DNA from: Parapristionchus giblindavisi
Taxonomy: Eukaryota; Nematoda; Chromadorea; Rhabditida; Diplogasteridae
NCBI GenBank assembly: GCA_943737045.1
Contig: CALSFV010000234.1
Span: 310,001-374,000 of the forward strand
DNA: 64,000 nt
Direction: 5' to 3'
The notes below the pieces were generated by a model that was not told where the DNA came from, ran no database searches, and saw only the letters and a program-made list of their open reading frames with translations. The position numbers and the translations under genes are program-made. Shown here piece after piece: positions 45,201 through 56,269 of this stretch. Position 1 is the first letter of the stretch; each line of letters starts with the position of its first letter.

Positions 45201-47260
45201 GGTTCATCTTCTTCGACATCATCATGATCTGCGTAGCCGTGATCTCCATCCACGCTGTCTACCGGCTCCGAGTGAAACTAGTGCATGCGCTGACTAGGAA
45301 GACTCCTGATAGAAAGATGCCCGTGCTGTCTCCGGAGAAAAGGTGAGAAACCCACGGTGGAAATTTATCATAAGGTGTCATCGACCTTATATCTTTTATG
45401 TTAAAGCATAAGTAATTCGCAAACAGCTAATTGCATGGGCATCAGGGCTGGGACAAAAAATTATTTCGACCAAAAAATTTTTTGTTTGGGTTCAACAAAA
45501 AAAAATTTTCACCAAACAAAAAAATACCAAAAAAAACCAAACAAATAAAATAATTAATTTTTCCCACTGTTCCGAGAAAATTTTAACATTATCTCGTGTT
45601 GCTCTTCCTTTAAATAGCAACTATTCTTTATTCAGAGTCAAAATTCTTAAAATCAACAACTGAAACAAACATAGAAGATAATTTCGTTGTTGATTTGTTA
45701 TCGGCAGCATTTTATGGATTAGTTAAAGTAGGGGAATCAGGAAATTGAGGGTGCGCCATACATTTTCGGCACCCTCACCGTTTTATTTTTATATAATGGG
45801 TCGATTTCCTTATTTTTCGGTTGAATTGTAATTTTTAGCTTAAAACAGGACCCTTATATAGTGGGTAGATGCAAAAAAGAGCTGTGTAGAGTGGGTCGAT
45901 CCTCACCTTGTGAGGGTGTGAAAATGTATGGGGTGCGCTATTATCATGAAGAACGTGGGATGTGGCATTCTGCATTCTCTAATAGATTCGAAAGGCCAAA
46001 AGCGTTGCTCGTGTAGCAGTGGTTAGTAATCACTAATCAGCGCTTGTAACCGCACCACGCCGGTTTGGATTCCCGTTTGCGATTTTCTCTATATTCAGCT
46101 TCAAAGTCGAAAGGCCGCATTGTCCCTGACATTTCCTTGGCGCAACAACGATCTTTCAGCTCGGATTACGGTGTTCCGGGGCATCCATAATTTGAGATAA
46201 TATTGTTTTTGTATTCAGGTAGATGTCATCTATAGGCCTGCCTGACAAGTATAGTCACTCAAGAAAAAAAAATCCCCTTATTTAACACTATTCCGTAATA
46301 TTACACTCACCAATATTGTCTTACGGTGAAAATGAACAACAAAACTGATCATACACCAAATTTTCAAGCAAATTTGTGTAAATTTTCTTTATCCGATTTT
46401 TTTTGTTATTTTTTGGTTTTTGCAGAAAAACCAAACAAAAAAAATACCAAACAAAAAATTCTCAAAAACCCAAAAAAAACCAAAAAACAAAAAAAAATAC
46501 CAAACAAAAAATCCCAGCCCTGATGGGCATAGATAATTGTTTCAGAAAATATAGGAAAACGATAATAAATGGCATCATTACAGAGTGACTTGATCACGCG
46601 GGAAGGTAGGTACGAAAAGGAGATTAGACTCTCCGTACGTAACTGTTGTTAAATTATCACTTGCCTAGCTGTGACCTTCGTATGCCTATTATAGCACGGC
46701 GGCTCAATGATAGTAACTAGGAAGATCCCACAATCGCAAACTGAGTATCGCAAACTGAGGGATCCTCCCAGCGCGAAAGTTAGATACGATATGAATGAAA
46801 GCGTTACGGCGACGCGCTGCGGCCGCTCGCCATACGAGCTTCTGACTAGATCTATATTTTTTTTACGAGTTTTAGTTTTACGAGCTGGGAAACATGCTGA
46901 GATGGATTAGTACTTTTGTTTGGCTATCCGAACCTCGTGGGTTCGAATCCCTCTGTCGAATTTTCGTAGTGCGGGAGGCTTCAAGCCAAATTTAAATGTA
47001 GAGATTGCCCTCCAATGAACAGCAGTGAATAGATGGATTTGCCCTTTATCCTTACCTTTACCTTTATCTTTACGTATTCCAGAGCCTCTCTCCGCAGTTG
47101 GATACACCGCGTAGCCAAGAATGATCCCCTGTGTCGGTATTCACTGTTCGCCATCTTCTCCTCACTCCATATCGTCAATCTGATTAATATGTTTGTGAGA
47201 CCGGAGGACGATGGAGGATTCGAGGCTGTGTCGAAAACGTTTAACTATACCTCATCATAA
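39220..47260 (+). CDS. Cys-loop ligand-gated ion channel, array copy 5 (intact, 414 aa)
   Basis: Fourteen exons: 39220-39280, 39554-39643, 40934-41004, 41330-41374, 41570-41615, 42334-42397, 42598-42643, 42882-42947, 43703-43816, 44025-44111, 44268-44405, 44794-44887, 45198-45342, 47083-47260, all in phase. The signal peptide is MMIYRMFGLVVCTVMS. It has the 13-residue Cys-loop and four membrane helices, and ends FNYTSS with TAA. Gene body size comes from insertions: a 991-bp TTAA foldback in intron 2, a 390-bp CACGTTAG element in intron 8, a LINE 3' tail in intron 12 and a 1.08-kb hAT-like element in intron 13. Its M2 20' residue is Asp, as in copy 1, and its M4 exon (RSWIHR, LINMFVRPEDD) also resembles copy 1, whereas exons 2-3 match copy 4 and exons 4-5 match copy 2. 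It is the only copy without the terminal 29-bp tandem array. Confidence 0.9.
39355..39384. repeat. Perfect 30-bp palindrome in intron 1 of LGIC copy 5
   Basis: Half-site CTTGAAGTAGACTTG followed immediately by its exact reverse complement. It lies in about 190 bp of sequence (39325-39515) that copies 2 and 3 lack in the same intron. Confidence 0.85.
39915..40905. mobile_element. 991-bp TTAA foldback element in intron 2 of LGIC copy 5
   Basis: Ends GAGGCCGTT(C/T)G...GGCCTC are flanked by TTAA at 39911-39914 and 40906-40909. The equivalent place in copy 4 (about 31347) has the single unoccupied TTAA, a precise empty site. Arms are about 430-460 bp. Both strands carry nearly the same 149-codon open frame because the element is palindromic. 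The centre (about 40360-40470) is rich in GAGAG/CTCTC hairpins. Confidence 0.9.
41747..41920. mobile_element. GC-rich snapback element, shortened form, in intron 5 of LGIC copy 5
   Basis: Same insertion site as in copies 2 and 3 but 71 bp shorter. An internal block between two GCGAGATTTG motifs is missing, as expected for recombination between internal repeats. Confidence 0.8.
41944..42016 (+). repeat. tRNA-like module, LGIC copy 5 intron 5
   Basis: Same module with a single change in the middle (CAGTGCTTGT for CAGCGCTTGT). B box intact. Confidence 0.6.
43194..43583. mobile_element. 390-bp CACGTTAG-ended element in intron 8 of LGIC copy 5
   Basis: Ends CACGTTAG/CTAACGTG, flanked by ATTG on both sides (43190-43193 and 43584-43587). 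Copies 2 and 3 have the single-ATTG empty site (GCCCCATTGAGGAGAG). The interior includes a minus-strand tRNA-like sequence (43239-43310) with A- and B-box similarity. Confidence 0.85.
44908..45003 (+). mobile_element. Solo 3' end of the same RTE-type LINE in intron 12 of LGIC copy 5
   Basis: CTAGTTTTTCCTGACCTCG through TATACAGGAATAAAATTATT and a (TTTGA)n tail matches the reverse complement of 35705-35795. Extreme 5' truncation leaves only about 95 bp. Confidence 0.75.
45443..46522. mobile_element. 1080-bp hAT-like non-autonomous element in the last intron of LGIC copy 5
   Basis: Ends CAGGGCTGGGA/TCCCAGCCCTG with an exact 8-bp duplication ATGGGCAT (45435-45442 and 46523-46530). A-rich inverted subterminal regions made of ACCAAACAAAAAA runs. 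No transposase frame. The interior (46008-46082) carries a tRNA-like sequence related to that in LGIC intron 5. Confidence 0.9.
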
Positions 47261-48600
47261 TTAGATCACTTTGATTGAATATATGTATTGGCCACAGTCC
47301 GATTTGTATATATTATAATATCCATTTTATAATATCTTTGAAACCATAATAATATCTATAATATGTGTTCTATTCTATAATATATTATATATGCTTTATT
47401 ATCAATTCTAATCTCATATATGAAGAAACCCTTGTATAGTTGCACCTAATCTAGTGCGCACTCTTCGAACTGTACAAATAGACTAGTTTTATACATTTTA
47501 TTATGCACTAGTTTGATCTCCTGAATCTCAATTCCACCCGTGTCCCATTTCATTACATTTTGTCCAATTTTCGTACTACGGAGCACAATTTGATATATTT
47601 AACAGCACATAAGCACGCGCTGCCTATAATCAGAGGATCACGAGTTCGATCCCCCGCCCTGAAAGATCCACCCAATACCGAGGGGGTTAAGAAATGTCGG
47701 AAGTGGTGTCAAAAACCACGATCTGAATCCTCCACTGAGAGCTCCAAGCACAGTTTGATCGTAGGTCATGGCCACTGGTCCTTCAGATCAGGATAGGCCC
47801 TCTCAGCCAATAGATTGGAGGCGCTAACACTGCGACTCAGCGGTATAGTGTAACTCCAAAAAAAAAATTAATTTTAAGTGTTTGAATGCAAACTTAACAA
47901 ATTATGAATAATTTCAATATTTTGCGTATTGTTAATATGAATTTGCACTTATTTACATAGATATTTATTTATAAATAAAGTTCACTTTACATGATACACC
48001 ATACCGAAGTTCCAGGTTGGATACATTGTACTCATGGAAAGATGTTTCAGAGAGGAAAAAGAACATACGCAAAAAATATATCTTGCGGGGAAAGGCCAAA
48101 GATCAACTAGGATGGATATACCAGATAGCAAGGGGGAAGTTTTTGCGACATTACGTTAATGAGATGCTACGTATAATCCAAAAATAGTTTTATAAATGTT
48201 TCTTTTATTTTCAAGGTTATACGATGAAATGGTTAGATAGTTGTGTTTCAGTGTGAAAGTGCAACAAAGTGCATCCTCTTTTTGTCTGTTATCGAGCAAA
48301 AGAGTGCAGACAGAACAAAAAGTATAAAAATAATAGTAGACGAAGATATAATATATAAGAAAGATTGTTTGATATACTCTTCTATGATATCTACTACTTC
48401 ATCAACTACGTTATTGAAACTTCCTTCATCTTCTAAATTCCCATTGTCCCGAATAGGGAAGGTGGAGGAAGTCCCGTATCGCTTCAACTTGTCCAAGTTA
48501 TTCTCTTTATTTCAATCGAATTTCACTTGTTGAAACATTTCTATGATGCATAATTATAATAAATAAATAAATAAATAAACTATTACTAGTGTAGCAAGTA
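47261..48600. other. Spacer between LGIC copy 5 and the P450 gene
   Basis: AT-rich (TATA/ATAT runs at 47290-47420). One tRNA-like B box (GAGTTCGATCCCCC) near 47640. No supported coding region. A P450 promoter should lie here but no convincing TATA element close to 48601 is seen; AATAAATAAATAAATAAA is at about 48560-48580. Confidence 0.5.
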
Positions 48601-51600
48601 ATGTCCTTAATTATTCTCATCGGATCATTTCTCATTCTCTATCTCTTGCACTATATCTACAATTACTACCAAAATGTATCGAGATATCCACGCGGGCCAC
48701 TGCCTCTTCCATTCATCGGAAATATCCTCAATGTTAGTTTAATTCTAGAATTATTTGTTCCTGAATTTAACTCCTGGATTATCACAGAAGAGAAATCGTT
48801 TATCGAGAACAGTACCAGCTCTGTTTATGAAGCCGACGCCTTAATTGGCACTAGGTCGGATAAGAACCGATGAATAAGAACCGACTGGATAACAACGATT
48901 TCCATACTTTGTCTATTCATTGTCTCTCATATGCAAATAGTTATCATCCAGTCGGTTCTTATTGATCGGTTCTCATCCGACCTAATGCCCTAGTGAATAA
49001 ATTGGTCACAGTGTTAACTATTCAGGTGAATCCACGTACTCTCAATAAAGATATTCGTCGTTTACGAAAAGAGTATGGACCGGTATTTACTATATTTCTT
49101 CCATTTCCAATGGTGGTAATTGCCGAGTTCGACGCTCTCAAGGAGGCTTTTGTGGTGAAAGGTATCTTGAAATCACAAAAAAACATTTTTGAACTATATG
49201 ATAGCAAAAATTTATGAGAAAACACTGAACAGAATGAATAAAAAATAATGAATTAACAAGTAAGGTAGATTAATGATTGTTAGGAGAAATCGCGTAAAGC
49301 GACGGAACCCCATCATTCCCACATTGTTATGCTCCTCTTCATTGTTCATGCTCCAACTGATGAATAAACAAGTATAATAAAATAAAATAAATAAAATAAA
49401 ATAAATAAAATAAATATTTTAACGGTTGAAGAGTGGGCAAAAGAGGTATCAATTAATTCAGGTGACGACTACATAAACAGAGCGGGTACCGTTCTCGATA
49501 AACGATTTCTCTTCTGCGATAATCCAGGCGTGATAAATTCGAATGGAGATAGTTGGAGGGATAATAGGTTCGCTAATAAAATCAATCAATAAATTTACAG
49601 TCAATATTTTTAGACGTGAATCGATTCGAATTCTCCGAGACTTCGGAATGGGAAAAGGTCTGATGGAGGAAAGGGTAACTAGTGGACAAATATATGTGAA
49701 CATATAAGAGCATAATTCAGGTGAAGTTATCGATTAGTGAATATCTAAAATATTTGGATAATATAGAGGACAAGAGCAACGTCGATATGAGATGGCCCAT
49801 TCAGGTATTAAAATTGTACGATTTTGAAGGCACACCCAGAGAATATATGAAATCCTCCGCTCTGGCTATGCTATCTCGCTGTCTTTGATTACGAGAGAGT
49901 GTTGTCGGAGGGGAGAGTAAAATTAGCACGGGTTTTTAAAGGTACACCCCGAGCTAATTAGAAACTCTCCGCTCTGGTCACACTCTCTCGCGGACAAAGA
50001 AAGTAAGAGTGTGTTGCCAGAGCGCAGAGTGAAATTAGCCCGTAACTTAAATGGCAGAAGCCAAATTCAGTTGATGGTGGCGAATATAATCAATGAAATC
50101 TTGTTCGGGTTCCGTTATGATTACGATAATTGTAGTCCACTTATTGATTATGTGGAAGCATTCAATCAGGTACATCAATCAATATTTATTAAATAATAAT
50201 AAATATCAAAATAGATAATATAAGGGTATAACATAAGTTCTTTTGAAATATGGGGTACAAATGTACATTTGAATAGCCGTCATAGTTCACGTAGATGGCC
50301 AGTGCAATCTTTGTAGAACGTCTTCGAAATAGGTCAGCCAAGCGAAATATGAGCAAAAACAGCACTATCGAATTCAAAAGACGTATGTTACGACCTAGTA
50401 TTTCAGCTGATTCGTAAATTCTCCTCATCCTTCGCGCGTTTAATCGTTGTCAAATTTCCGTGGACACGCAATTTTCCAATAATTCGATATTTTGCCATCA
50501 CTCGGATGCAAACTCAATTCGATCAGGTTCATTTATTTTAGAAAACGCGAAAAATCAACATACTTTCAGATCATGAATTACATTTCGTCAAATGTTGACG
50601 ACTGCATGGAAAATTATAACTTAGATCAAGATGAATCTGACTGTTTCGTTCATGCTTATATGCACAGAATGGGAGCTACTCCACATCTGAAGTACCGTAG
50701 ATCATATAAATTTAATCAATTAAAGTAATACACTCAGAAAAATATGTGTTATCCACGGAACATAAGACCTGCTCAGTGTCATTTTTAACACTTTTCGAGC
50801 TCAAAAAGTGTTAAATAAAACACTTCTCAGATCTTATGCCTCGTGAATAACACTTATTTTTCAGTATGTAATATTAATAGATTTTAAAATATATACGTTA
50901 GCTAATAATGTGTGCCTACGGAGTTTCGGTCGTTCATTATAGATTTATAGATAAAAAAAGTAATTATTTAAAATTACAGCAAAGAACAACTGTATGCTAC
51001 GTGTTCTGATTTCTTCGCAGCAGGTCAAGAAACAACGACGACAACACTGAGATGGGGAATACTTCTACTAGTGGCTAATCAAGATTCACAGGTCATTTAC
51101 AAAAGAATGAGATTTCGAAAACTATTAACCACTATTGTCATTGACACGTTTTATCAATCTGCAAAAGAGTATGGTCAGGGTTGCTGAATTTTTCGAGATA
51201 ACAAAGTGTACTCCGCACCAAAGAAAACCGGTGCAATGCCACATTTCACACTTTTTGAGCTCCTTTTTAGCACAAAAGTGTTAAATATAACACTTCACTG
51301 TGTTTGGAGTACACTTTTTTTCTCTGTGAGTGGCTCCATAAATGATTCCCTTCAGGATAGGATCCGCACTGAAGTTCTGTCAGTGTGCGGAAAGTCTCGT
51401 CTTCCCTCAATGTCCGACAGACCCAAGCTTCCTTATACAACGGCTGCCGTTCATGAAATTCAAAGAAGAGCTAATATATTCATGAATAATCTATTCCGAG
51501 TGACCACAGTTGACACTGAATTGATGGTACTTATTGATTATTATGAGGGACACTAGGTTGGATGATCCGTTGAATGAGAACCGACTGGATGAGGACTATT

Positions 51601-52423
51601 TTCATACTATATCTGTTCATTACGTAGAGCTTGTCTCTCATATATAAATAGTTCTCACTCAGTCGGTTCTCATTCATCGGTTCTCATCCGATAGCCTTAT
51701 TGTTCGGAAATTCTTGCCGAATATCGCTTTTCTAGGGTCATAAGATTCCAAAGGGCACTATAGTCAATGGAGACATTCACCAGATTATGGCGCATGATCC
51801 AATCTTCGAAAATCCCGAAGAGTTTCTCCCTGAAAGATATCTAATCGATAACGGAGCTAAATTGAATAAGGTTGATATTATTGATTGATTTTAACAAAAA
51901 TATATGGATATTTAGGACGCGATAGAGAGAACGGTTCCCTTTTCAGTGGGGAAGAGGCAGTGTGCAGGAGAAGGTTGGATTATTTTGTTATTTTTTATTA
52001 TCATTGCCATTTATATAAAAGAACAGTAGAGCTCTTTCGAAACTCTCCGTTCTGGCAATACTCTCTCGCCTGCTTTGTTTACGAGAGAGTGTTGCCAGAG
52101 CGGAGACTAAAATTAGTTCGTTGTTCCTTTGAATGATATTTGTACTAAATTGTGTTTGTAGGTTTCGCTTTATGAGACGAAAATCCATCTATCCCTTTTC
52201 TACCCTGATTCATGCTGATTATATTTGATGAAAATAAATAAATAAATAAATAAAAATTGTGATTGTAGGTTTGGCTCGTACCGAACTCTTCCTCGCAATA
52301 TCCGCAACCCTTCAACGCTATCGTATTCTTCCGTCTTCCAATCATCCAATCGATCTCACCCCTATATCTAACTTCATTATTCACCCTCAACCTCATAACT
52401 TTAGAATTGAACCTGTTGCATAA
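48601..52423 (+). CDS. Cytochrome P450, nematode CYP33-like (intact, 496 aa)
   Basis: Membrane-anchored haem monooxygenase, expected in the endoplasmic reticulum. Thirteen exons: 48601-48732, 49026-49161, 49462-49567, 49614-49674, 49721-49804, 50071-50169, 50407-50526, 50570-50691, 50980-51091, 51356-51526, 51736-51870, 51916-51973, 52269-52423; every junction keeps phase. N-terminal anchor at residues 1-22 ([18 protein letters not shown]), then the proline-rich hinge [12 protein letters not shown]. Helix C region GDSWRDNRR followed by [15 protein letters not shown]-helix AAGQETT near residues 300-306. K-helix ExxR is E358-IQ-R361. PERY is at about 413-416. Haem-binding [10 protein letters not shown] is F435-G444 with the ligand Cys442. 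The ILRDFGMGK and NVDMRWPIQ blocks are, to my knowledge, typical of nematode CYP33-type proteins; the assignment is from memory, not a search. Introns hold M1 repeats, two GTCGG-type palindromes and an antisense exon copy. Substrate unknown. Confidence 0.9.
48763..48838 (-). pseudogene. Antisense fragment of a P450 third exon inside intron 1 of the P450 gene
   Basis: On the minus strand this stretch reads [20 protein letters not shown], the same peptide block as the third coding exon at about 49465-49545, with only scattered, mostly silent base differences. It is therefore an inverted, partial copy of that exon or of a paralogue's exon, placed within the first intron. No splice sites flank it usefully on either strand. 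Confidence 0.75.
48848..48992. repeat. GGTCGGAT-type palindromic MITE, P450 intron 1
   Basis: GGCACTAGGTCGGATAAGAACC ends inverted against GGTTCTCATCCGACCTAATGCC. Other copies: 17257-17406, 25741-25890, 43047-43193 (LGIC intron 8) and 51545-51705 (P450 intron 10). Confidence 0.75.
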
Positions 52424-52434
52424 ATTGTATGAGT

Positions 52435-52731
52435 TAAAGAAGGAGACCCATGAGTTGAGATGACTGACCCCCGTCACGATAAGCATGTTGGCTATTGTTT
52501 ATAGTATATGGTAATTTACGTAAGGGATAATGAGAAAATGAGAGAGCAAGTATGCAAATTCGATGAGCACTCTCTACATGCCTTGAAAGTTGTACTTTCA
52601 ATGCGAATAGCGTCCTTTAAACATATCGGGAATCAATATCAGATATGTCTTTCGATTCGTGTGATGAATCTCTATCAATCTATCCGAACGGTCTCATTAC
52701 GAAAAAAACTCGTGGGTCTCCATCTTTAAAG
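52435..52731. mobile_element. Second copy of the AAAGAAGG-ended MITE, directly after the P450 stop
   Basis: Begins 12 bp after the TAA of the P450 gene and so would contribute most of a 3'UTR of ordinary length. Same ends and interior as 3096-3386 with scattered changes. Confidence 0.7.
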
Positions 52732-54324
52732 GGACAATCATCAACATATCATGATAAAACATCAATTAGGAATGACCGTTACTTGTGGAAATATGCAGCC
52801 TGTAGTATTCACGGTTACATCGCAATCGTCCCTTCCATTGATTCGTATTGTAATTCAATAATATACAACGCGAAATAAACCATGTTCGTCCATGAAATCA
52901 ACGTATTCGGAATCGCCTCTCGAAATGGCCGACGCGAACAAATGGAAAATTGAGAGGAAGCTTCATATCAAGGTATCAAACTTTAAGGGACAAGTCGCCA
53001 AATTTCAAAACTGTCCCCTTAACATCTGTGCACACGACAAACCCCCGCTCCACCCGCACGTTCTGCATTCGCGACGTCTTACAGCAGTCTTCCGCTGGTA
53101 TTCAGATTGAGCCTAAAATTCACTTATTCTTCTTACTAGAACCTCGACGTTGATCTTCAAAAGCGCGTCTTCCTATACCACAATGTGCAGAGTGCCTTTA
53201 GCGGGTGGATACTCTTTTTATTTATTTGATACACCAATCAAAGGTGCGACAGCAAATACAGAAGTGATACGAGAAATAATACTAATAATATAAAGGACAT
53301 GGGGAAGGTGACAGGGGTTATATATCCATAGCTAACAAATCGCCGGTGTTCCAGTAAGAAAAATCGAACGGAGATGTATAATTTTTTATTAAAGGAAAGT
53401 CGCGAGCCAATTTCAAACTCTCCCCATACTTTCACTTTCGTTGTTTACACTACATAGAGAGTGCTACTAGATATAGTAGCGAATAGTTCCAAATTAGCCC
53501 TAGGTACGTGTACTCCTATAAAGTGCACTTTGTTTCCGCTGTTTCGAGTGCACTTGGTACGTACTGTTTCTTTGCTCTAAGTCAAGGATAGATGCCTAAT
53601 ATCTAACTGATCCTTAAAACAACGAATAATAACTCTCATGTTGTCCTTATATTCTTTCTGCGTATCCTGTCAGTATTCGGTTTCACCTTTCCGATATTTG
53701 AGTAATTCATGAAATAATGACATTAGTATAAGCAAAATTTCCTTGAAGAACTTATAAAAGATCATTTTATCAACGATAAATGATGGATTCAGAGTGCATG
53801 AGCGCATAGTGATCCTTCGACATTCCAAAAAAAAACCTCTTCCACCTTTCTTTGACATTTATAAACCCCAGTCCATAACCCATTTCCATGCTGACTTTAG
53901 CCGATTAGCTGATAACCCGACGGATCTACATCAACCTACGCATTTGTTGTAAGGAAATGAGAATAAAAATAAAAATGTTTTTTCTCGATCCCCTGGCCGA
54001 AGCAGCGGTCCTTTAGATCTCTAACCACTTTCTAGGTCAAATGAGTTCGAAAACGAATACATCACTCGTTTGCTTATAGTTTTTTCTGCTTAAGTAAGAA
54101 ACGTAAGAAACCAGTCTCTATATACTTCCCGCGACTCACAAAGCAACAATAACTTTGCGTGTGACCTCTAATAAAGCGAAAGTAGGGCATTATAATAATA
54201 CAGTCAGAGCGAGCGCAAAAAGAGGGGAATAAGTGAACTTGAACTGAGGAGAGGGTAAGTGGAGAGATCACTCCAGCTCGGTTCAGTCACGCGTTCTAAA
54301 GACAGTACAAGACTATTAGGCTAG

Positions 54325-54437
54325 GTTAGGAGATTGGGCCCTCCGGACTGAATTGGCATTGAAGTATCGTTGGCCTAGAAGTGATCACAAGCAGGACTTC
54401 GTGTGCCTTGAATAACGGGATATACCTTTTACCTTTA
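54325..54437 (+). mobile_element. SINE-like repeat with (TTTACC)n tail, downstream of the P450 gene
   Basis: Independent, more diverged copy (GGGCCCTCCGGACTGAATTG, CTTCGTGTGCCTTGAATAAC) ending TTTTACCTTTAC. Confidence 0.6.
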
Positions 54438-54612
54438 CAAGACTATTTCGTAATTCATTAGAGATACGGTTTTTTCATGAAGACATCGGAGTAGAATAGA
54501 GTTTTGAGGTCGTGTCCATGAATGATGGCAAACATGACGTTCCATTAACGGAGGCGTTTGCCAGAGATCACCCCTACGTTCACGACGCCATGCATGCCGT
54601 TTTGTCACGGTT

Positions 54613-54907
54613 CTCCGGTATTTTTTACTCGCGGGGCACACCGTTCAGTCCCGTGGTGTGCGCCGCGAGGTACACCGCGGGGTAGAACACTTAGACGGGG
54701 TACCTCGCGAGCTGCAGCCTCTAGACGGGGAGCCCCGCGAGGTGGACTACGGCGTGCCTCGCGGGGCAGGAGGGACGGTGTACCCCGCGAGATTTGATGT
54801 TCACCCCGCGAGGCACGCCGTCACTTCCACACCGTGGTGCACCTCGCGGTGTACCCCACGAGATTTGGCCTCTCAACGGTGTGCCCCGCGAGCAAAAAAT
54901 ACCGGAG
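54613..54907. mobile_element. GC-rich snapback element, long form, downstream of the P450 gene
   Basis: A 295-bp copy with the same CTCCGGTATTTTTTACTCGC ends and extra internal GCGGGGC units. It is intergenic. A diverged 106-bp copy lies at 13822-13927, upstream of LGIC copy 2. Confidence 0.85.
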
Positions 54908-55309
54908 TTCATAGATAGGGAATCTGCAGGTTTCGATCGCGAACGATCATTCCTCAAGTAATGTGAAATACAAACTACAGAAATGATTCTGTGAAATGGT
55001 ATTGTCCGTAATGTTCAATGATTGTTTGATATATTATATAGCGATGAAACTGTTCAAATAACATTCATTCTGACTGATGACAGATCGCTACAATCAAAGT
55101 GGCCAAGATGTTTGGATCAAAGATCAAAGATCAAAATCGCTAATTTCAAAGTGTACTTAGCAGCTCAATCTCCGGTACTATTTCAATAAATAACACAATG
55201 AATTATATGCCCAGACAAATAGTTTGCCTTCCTTCCTTGTTTTCTGTTCACTCAACTTTTTCTGAGAGAGACATCTAATTTACCTCACCGCTTAATGCTC
55301 CCGGTTTAG

Positions 55310-55660
55310 GCCTCTCTCCCTCTCCCTCTACCTCTCCCTCTACCTCTCTATCTGTCCCTCTCCCTCTCCCTCTACCTCTCTATCTGTCCCTCTCCCTCTC
55401 CCTTTACCTCTCTATCTGTCCCTCTGCCTCTACCGGCTGATTGCATAATTCGTATCTATCTCTGGCAGCGCGTGAGAGCGAAAGTGAAGGAATGTAATGT
55501 CCCTCGTGAGACTGCCCGCCCGCTATTACTACTGAGGACTATACAAGGCAGAGGGAGAGATAGAGGAAGAGGTAGAGGGAGAGGTAGAGGTAGAGGTAGA
55601 GGGAGAGGGAGAGGGAGAGGGAGAGGCAGAAGGAGAGGTAGAGGTAGAGGAAAAGATTCC
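55310..55660. repeat. Facing pyrimidine and purine simple-repeat tracts
   Basis: 55310-55435 is (TCTCCCTCTACC)-like and 55545-55655 is (GGTAGAGGGAGA)-like. The two are reverse complements on one strand and could pair across about 110 bp. The Arg-Gly frame through the second tract is a repeat artefact. Confidence 0.85.
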
Positions 55661-56269
55661 AGATCAGATCTAATTCAATGGCTAGTGGAGAGATTCCGAC
55701 ACTTTTTCCGACACTTCCTTACGTTTCTTTCGGACCACCTACACTGACTGGTTCTGACTATGTACCTATGTGTGAATTCCATTAGCATTCAAATCACATC
55801 CTCTAAAATCAGTGGGTCGCCTTTTTCGCTAACCGTTTGGCTAATGGGTTTCAAATCAAGGAGAATTCCTGTACTTATATGCTAGCGCAAAAAGCGGATC
55901 GGACTATTTGGAGAACCCTAATTGCGACGCAACTGATATAACACCCTAATCAGAATATAAGATTGAAACGTAAAATGTAAACACAAGAATCGCCTGATAC
56001 TGATAATGTCTTTATCACTGGGGCGAAATATATCACTGAAATGGCTAGAGGGGGCAACGGGGCTAAAGGTATACGGTAGGCACACCATAAATCGGATGTC
56101 ATTCGTCCCGACGACTACTACGAAACGACCTGTACAGAAAGGAAGTCACGACGATGACGGCGATGGTGTGGTTGAGGTCTGCAAAGTAGGAAATGACAGA
56201 ATACCCTGGATAGTGGAGAATATGACAGGAAAGAGGGAATTGGGAAACGTCGCCTCACCTTGGTGCGCT

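Larger units (their letters stand above)
52732..56269. other. Spacer between the P450 and collagen 3' ends
   Basis: Convergent intergenic region. It contains one M1 copy (53393-53510), probable LINE tail debris (about 53860-53975), a SINE-like copy, the long GC-rich snapback and the facing simple-repeat tracts. No gene supported. Confidence 0.5.

Noticed and set aside
55472..55747. Arg-Gly repeat protein
   Set aside because: Translation of the purine simple repeat only.
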